A DNA stretch of 64,000 nucleotides, taken from assembly GCA_947579605.1 (NCBI GenBank), contig OX388307.1, positions 20,127,237 through 20,191,236 of the forward strand, given 5' to 3'. This document shows positions 63,338 to 64,000 of the stretch, piece by piece. Positions within the stretch are counted from its first letter, which is position 1. Each line of letters begins with the position of its first letter. The DNA is from Athripsodes cinereus (Eukaryota; Arthropoda; Insecta; Trichoptera; Leptoceridae). The notes beneath the pieces are model-generated. The model had not been told where the DNA came from. It saw only the letters and a program-made list of their open reading frames with translations, and made no database searches. Position numbers and translations under genes: made by a program.

Positions 63338-63869
63338 CATATTTTACGTACCCATATACCTAAGTATTATTCTTCTTTTTTGAAAACGTTTCGAACATTA
63401 TCTAATAAACCAATTTATTTTTAGAATTCTGTGTTGCCAAATATAAAATATTCTATTCTATGTTCACATATTATATTAAAGAATATTTATTCAGTGATAT
63501 GAAAGATTATTAGTAAGATTAGTTTGTTACAAAAGTTGTCGATTTTCGTTAATATTGTGTTAGTATTATTAATTGAATTGATGTTCTCACCATGTAGATG
63601 AATGTTGATTTGAGCTAGTTTTTCCAACTGAGCTTGGACCTGCTTGCTTTGCTTCTTATTCAACTTTCCAATAGGCTGTTGAGGTACTGCTGTGTTCACA
63701 GATTGTTCTTTCGTTGGATTTTCATTATGTAGATTGCCATTGCTGCTGTGCTTTGTTGCGTTGCTACTATTCGAATGCTTGAGATTGTTTTCCTTTTGCC
63801 GGACTGGTGGATTTTTTAGTCTGACTGGTGAACCAGGATCAGCTGCTACTCCATTTGTAGAAGTATATT
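32697..63869 (-). CDS. wake: wide awake / ANKFN1 homologue, 3' part (12 exons)
   Basis: Scaffold that in flies acts in clock neurons to promote sleep onset and organise the GABA-A receptor RDL; the mammalian relative is ANKFN1. Exons, 5' to 3': 63869-63591, 55780-55702, 52420-52317, 51220-50944, 49483-49335, 48702-48511, 37900-37705, 37538-37406, 37123-36988, 35499-35288, 35156-35011, 34926-32697. All are GT-AG and phases agree at every junction, giving 1,376 aa in the window. A polar linker (~1-93) leads to ankyrin repeats (~93-155; ALFAAVEHGHMEKARTILES, LNADGLSPLDVAVLSN). Next are a Gly/Ser-rich segment, a fibronectin III domain (~258-360; ITKYKVQWSS, GLTRGRRYFFRAQ), a conserved central block (GLYLGYLKLQSSVDLIQVVV), a long Ser/Asn-rich region, and a C-terminal Ras-association domain (~1265-1360; LKLHVTPKTSAREVVDLVVK). 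The N-terminus lies beyond 64,000. No disabling change seen. Confidence 0.95.
36502..36795. mobile_element. non-autonomous hAT element, 8-bp TSD
   Basis: TIRs TAGTGAAGTAAC and GTTACATCACTA; exact 8-bp duplication GTGTGTAC at 36,494-36,501 and 36,796-36,803. The interior has repeated TTCGCGAATATTCG-like words. It shares CTGAGGAGTTTTGAAATATT with the hAT element at 11,317, so they are distant relatives. It lies in the wide awake intron 35,500-36,987. Confidence 0.88.
38139..38196 (+). mobile_element. short LINE tail (L2-like 3' UTR)
   Basis: GCGCCCTTGAAGTGATATTA, CGGCGCTATATAAATAGTC and an ATT-rich end: the same 3' terminal unit as at 15,766. Confidence 0.6.
38780..39688. mobile_element. possible DNA transposon with TAGAGTTGG ends
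   Basis: The left end TAGAGTTGGGAATAACG is mirrored by CGTTATAACGACCAACTCTA on the right. Inside are a family A fragment (38,994-39,065) and three ~60-bp imperfect repeats starting AATACCTAAAT at 39,380, 39,442 and 39,502. No TSD could be set, so this is tentative. Confidence 0.4.
40543..40788. mobile_element. non-autonomous hAT element, 8-bp TSD
   Basis: Termini CAGTGATCGGTAAACTT and AAATGCGGCTC...CAGTGGTCGGCAAATGC (right end read in reverse), exact TSD ACCTATAC at 40,535-40,542 and 40,789-40,796. The GAGCCGCATGCGGCTC palindrome near the right end is a familiar hAT feature. 246 bp, no ORF. Confidence 0.92.
40870..41068 (+). repeat. family A repeat copy (near full length)
   Basis: Includes the 5' part TGTCCTGTAAAAGGCAGGTG, then GACATTTTAGGTATATC, CAGCGATGAGGTTTGCC, GGCACACAGAGGACAGCTTA, ending CACTCGTGATGGTATAG. 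The best copy for defining the unit. Confidence 0.75.
41168..41268 (+). repeat. family A repeat copy
   Basis: CAATTTAGCGGTGATGTATG, CCCATTCTGAATGTCC, ACAGAGAGGACAATCTGCAT, CATGATGGTATGA. About 100 bp after the previous copy, same orientation. Confidence 0.7.
41280..42629. other. upstream region of the fucosyltransferase gene
   Basis: AT-rich, no repeat or exon recognised; should hold the fucosyltransferase promoter. No clear TATA box was singled out. Confidence 0.4.
42630..44067 (+). CDS. alpha-1,3-fucosyltransferase (GT10), FucTC-like
   Basis: Golgi enzyme that transfers fucose from GDP-fucose to N-acetylglucosamine of glycans. Two exons, 42630-43588 and 43788-44067, joined in phase 2 (DYN-R-FAPPNTYLNANE), give 412 aa, the usual length. 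It is a type II membrane protein: short cytosolic tail, one membrane segment (residues ~7-24, VGFIVIAFFCALFVYTAV), then a luminal catalytic domain. The GT10 signature is present: FYLSFENSIAEDYVTEKF followed by VPIVLGG. Several N-glycosylation sites (NKT, NWT, NKS). The C-terminal tail is Cys-rich (HCRFCKAL, KKC). Without splicing, translation would run into the intron and stop at 43,664, before the last 93 residues. The gene lies wholly inside the wide awake intron 37,901-48,510 on the opposite strand. Choice of FucTC over other insect paralogues is tentative. Confidence 0.93.
43654..43699. repeat. 19-bp stem hairpin in fucosyltransferase intron
   Basis: ATTAGTGTAAACACTTTTC, a short loop CAATTAA, and its near-perfect complement ending ACACTAAT. 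It occupies a quarter of the 199-bp intron. Confidence 0.8.
44223..44228 (+). terminator. fucosyltransferase poly(A) signal AATAAA
   Basis: First canonical AATAAA, 156 bp after the stop codon. Another lies near 45,155, after transposon sequence. Confidence 0.5.
44284..44488 (+). mobile_element. RTE-like LINE tail
   Basis: Encodes VVEGRRGRGRVPIRWSDQIK, then AEDRSKWRQMVYRTRHDGHD and a stop. G(R)RGRGRP..RW.D.I........A.DR..W is the C-terminal end of RTE-clade LINE proteins. Degenerate relatives follow at 46,441 and 47,165. Confidence 0.7.
45590..46140 (+). mobile_element. Jockey-like LINE C-terminal fragment, interrupted
   Basis: Two in-frame parts of one LINE ORF: LEKVQKKFLRHVYC and YGYYPFLYPSLFV before 45,725, then LGYTLERRRKIFLLKHFF, NRSRGHLLFYPTHGRTNLA and NSPTNRAMVYFN after 45,820. 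A 94-bp insertion separates them. There are in-frame stops at two sites, so it is dead. The pattern matches the C-terminal region of Jockey-type LINEs. Confidence 0.75.
45726..45819 (+). mobile_element. 94-bp LINE tail nested in another LINE
   Basis: L2-like tail (TTTTCAAGAAAAGCCATGGC, GCCCTTGAGATGGTCACGG, then ATTATTATT tail) flanked by the 6-bp TSD TTTGTC at 45,720-45,725 and 45,820-45,825. Removing it restores the reading frame of the host LINE. Confidence 0.75.
46441..46670 (+). mobile_element. RTE-like LINE tail, degenerate
   Basis: Nucleotide similarity to 44,284-44,488: GGGAGCATGACAACCTG, AAGTGACCAAATTGAGGAGG, GATAGAGGATCGCTCAATG. The frame is broken. Confidence 0.65.
47165..47317 (+). 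mobile_element. RTE-like LINE tail, second subfamily
   Basis: Encodes RGRPRDAYMDQLKRDM, then LAENREEWRRKSKLVADQ and a stop: the same C-terminal architecture as other RTE tails but a different sequence. Confidence 0.65.
47818..48010 (-). repeat. family A repeat copy (near full length, minus)
   Basis: ATCGCGGTATATCCCAAGTG, GGATAGCCAGCAGACCAGC, GTCCTCTCTGTGCCA, CATCGCTGAATTGAAGATG, then CCACCGGCCTTTTACAGGGC. The last block extends the family beyond the core. Confidence 0.7.
48854..49060. repeat. tandem repeat, 3 x 67-69 bp
   Basis: ATAATTGTCAATGTTGCAGA, TATGTACTTGATTAGTGAAT, CATGTTGTAGTTCTTAAA. Units start at 48,854, 48,921 and 48,990; the second and third carry an extra TA. In a wide awake intron. 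Confidence 0.9.
49171..49251 (+). repeat. family A repeat fragment
   Basis: GGATGGAGGACAACTTAAG, CATGCAGTTGGCCCGCTGAC, TACCCCACCTGTGG, GCCGTTATGGTA. Confidence 0.55.
49484..50943. other. wide awake intron, nothing recognised
   Basis: AT-rich intron DNA between the linker and fibronectin exons. I see no element or exon. Confidence 0.45.
51221..52316. other. wide awake intron, nothing recognised
   Basis: AT-rich intron DNA; short frames on both strands at about 51,740-51,980 have no protein-like features. Confidence 0.45.
52480..52661 (-). mobile_element. tRNA-derived SINE (best copy)
   Basis: On the minus strand: GTTCGTCGGTAGCCTAGAGG, TAGAGTCTCGGCCTCATG, then box B GGTTCGATACC, CCGGCAAACTCCCCATTCAC, the body, AACCCAGATATATCTTTT and an A-rich tail. 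The intact box A-like and box B motifs imply a pol III promoter. In a wide awake intron, same strand as the gene. Confidence 0.85.
53549..53620 (-). repeat. family A repeat fragment
   Basis: ACCATCATGGCATATTCCAC, CCCAGCAGACCAACTG, AATAAACATACATAAAGCT, then directly RTE-like LINE sequence. Confidence 0.6.
53630..53690 (+). mobile_element. RTE-like LINE tail
   Basis: Encodes RDAWKQMGEAYVQQWTGIAA and a stop. DR.AW...GEA(F/Y)VQQW is a common C-terminus of RTE LINE ORFs. Confidence 0.65.
53700..55701. other. wide awake intron, nothing recognised
   Basis: AT-rich. A (GA)n run near 55,185-55,201. No exon or classified element. Confidence 0.45.
55781..56790. other. wide awake intron, nothing recognised
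   Basis: Start of the 7.8-kb intron upstream of the first ankyrin exon; an 88-aa plus frame at 56,029-56,295 is AT-driven. Confidence 0.4.
56795..56946 (+). repeat. family A repeat copy
   Basis: TTTTGCATTTTAAATCCAGC, AATGAGGTTTGCTACCCATC, GGCACGGAGAGGACAGCTTG, CATCTGCTGGCTACTCCACT, ending TGCATTGATATTATAG. Confidence 0.75.
56947..58035. other. wide awake intron, nothing recognised
   Basis: AT-rich. GATGATTGATATTAACA occurs twice about 37 bp apart near 57,450 and 57,485. Confidence 0.4.
58036..58201 (+). mobile_element. tRNA-derived SINE, plus copy
   Basis: TTTGGTAGCCTGGATGAGTC, CTCGGCCTCATGCATAG, box B-like AGTTCGATCCT, CTCCATTCACGACACAAGC, TTTAGCTTACTGTGAAAGG, ending AATCCCAGATAAATC and an A-run. 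A 3' fragment of the same SINE may lie at about 58,945-58,995. Confidence 0.8.
58202..59213. other. wide awake intron, nothing recognised
   Basis: AT-rich intron DNA apart from the possible SINE fragment at about 58,945-58,995. Confidence 0.4.
59214..60181 (+). mobile_element. unclassified DNA transposon with broken ORF
   Basis: Ends TATTTCAGAAACCCCAAAAC and, inverted, TATTTCAGAAAGCCCAAAAC, about 22 bp. Inside, a plus-strand coding remnant reads VVLPNSSQILDWKNWWSLYY and continues, after a frameshift near 59,580, as SWEHEGVVITKDFIDGF, then IPDEEGISAFYTEIFDWPTC to a stop at 59,893. The motif TGTATTGCAGAAACACCAA occurs at 59,359 and 59,960 as direct copies, and its inverted copy at 59,392-59,408 forms a 17-bp hairpin. 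I do not recognise the protein; no catalytic triad can be named. Confidence 0.6.
60182..61452. other. wide awake intron, nothing recognised
   Basis: AT-rich. GGCGTCCTTGAGATCATG at 60,471 may be a tiny L2-like LINE tail remnant. Confidence 0.4.
61453..61546. repeat. short inverted-repeat element (94 bp)
   Basis: AATTAACACTGCTTTTTGTT and the mirrored AACAAAAAAACAGTGTTAATT, with a second inner pair (TTGGTTTGTTT / AAACAAAAAACACTG). A small MITE or hairpin. Confidence 0.6.
61547..63302. other. wide awake intron, little recognised
   Basis: Around 62,400-62,680 the sequence (CCCGCCTTTTTCCTCACGAG, GTAGGCAGGATGCATA) resembles a repeat common in moth genomes, but I cannot classify it. A 65-aa minus frame at 61,874-62,071 is noted under findings. 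Confidence 0.4.
63303..63330. repeat. (GT)n microsatellite
   Basis: Pure GT run of about 14 units followed by TATATA. Confidence 0.95.
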
Positions 63870-64000
63870 CTATATAAAAGTAATATAAATAAAAACAAAC
63901 ATAAAACGAATAAAAAAACAAACAAAATCTGTGTTTGGCTGTTAGTTTTGAATAATTCTATATTAGACAGATTTCCTCTTTTGTTACCTGCACTGAGAAA

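Overview
This is a piece of AT-rich insect nuclear DNA, most likely from a moth or butterfly. The genes have introns, GT-AG splice sites and AATAAA signals. The intergenic and intron DNA is packed with small transposons and carries many TACCTAC/GTAGGTA words, which I associate with lepidopteran genomes (an inference, not a test). There are no bacterial operons, tRNA or rRNA genes, or CRISPR arrays.

Layout. (1) 1-6.9 kb is gene-poor: two decayed, 5'-truncated LINEs on the minus strand, a fold-back MITE and short repeat fragments. (2) 6,896-19,560, plus strand: a complete 15-exon mitochondrial aconitase gene (788 aa) with AATAAA at 19,949. Its introns hold a hAT element, a Tigger/pogo-like element, three MITEs, a tRNA-derived SINE and a LINE tail. 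(3) 20-32 kb has no recognised gene. It holds a TTAA-flanked element, a 129-bp tandem array, an 87-bp tandem array split by a MITE, and a complete 6.3-kb LTR retrotransposon (25,454-31,727). That element has two 1,017-bp LTRs that look identical but an internal region with no gag-pol. (4) From 32,697 to the right edge, minus strand: the last 12 exons of wide awake (ANKFN1 family: ankyrin repeats, fibronectin III domain, Ras-association domain). The gene continues out of the window. (5) Inside its 10.6-kb intron, on the opposite strand, lies a two-exon alpha-1,3-fucosyltransferase gene (42,630-44,067, 412 aa).

The three genes do not form a pathway: aconitase is a TCA-cycle enzyme, wide awake is a neuronal clock-output scaffold, and the fucosyltransferase is a Golgi glycan enzyme. 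Their only visible link is position.

The most notable observations are the young LTR element that has lost its coding capacity, an exon-like ORF starting 3 bp beyond its 3' LTR, a dispersed ~200-bp repeat family with at least 13 copies (one of which seems to have seeded the 129-bp array), and several insertions whose target-site duplications can be read directly. Exon boundaries were read by eye. The reading frame closes across all 15 aconitase exons, both fucosyltransferase exons and all 12 wide awake exons.
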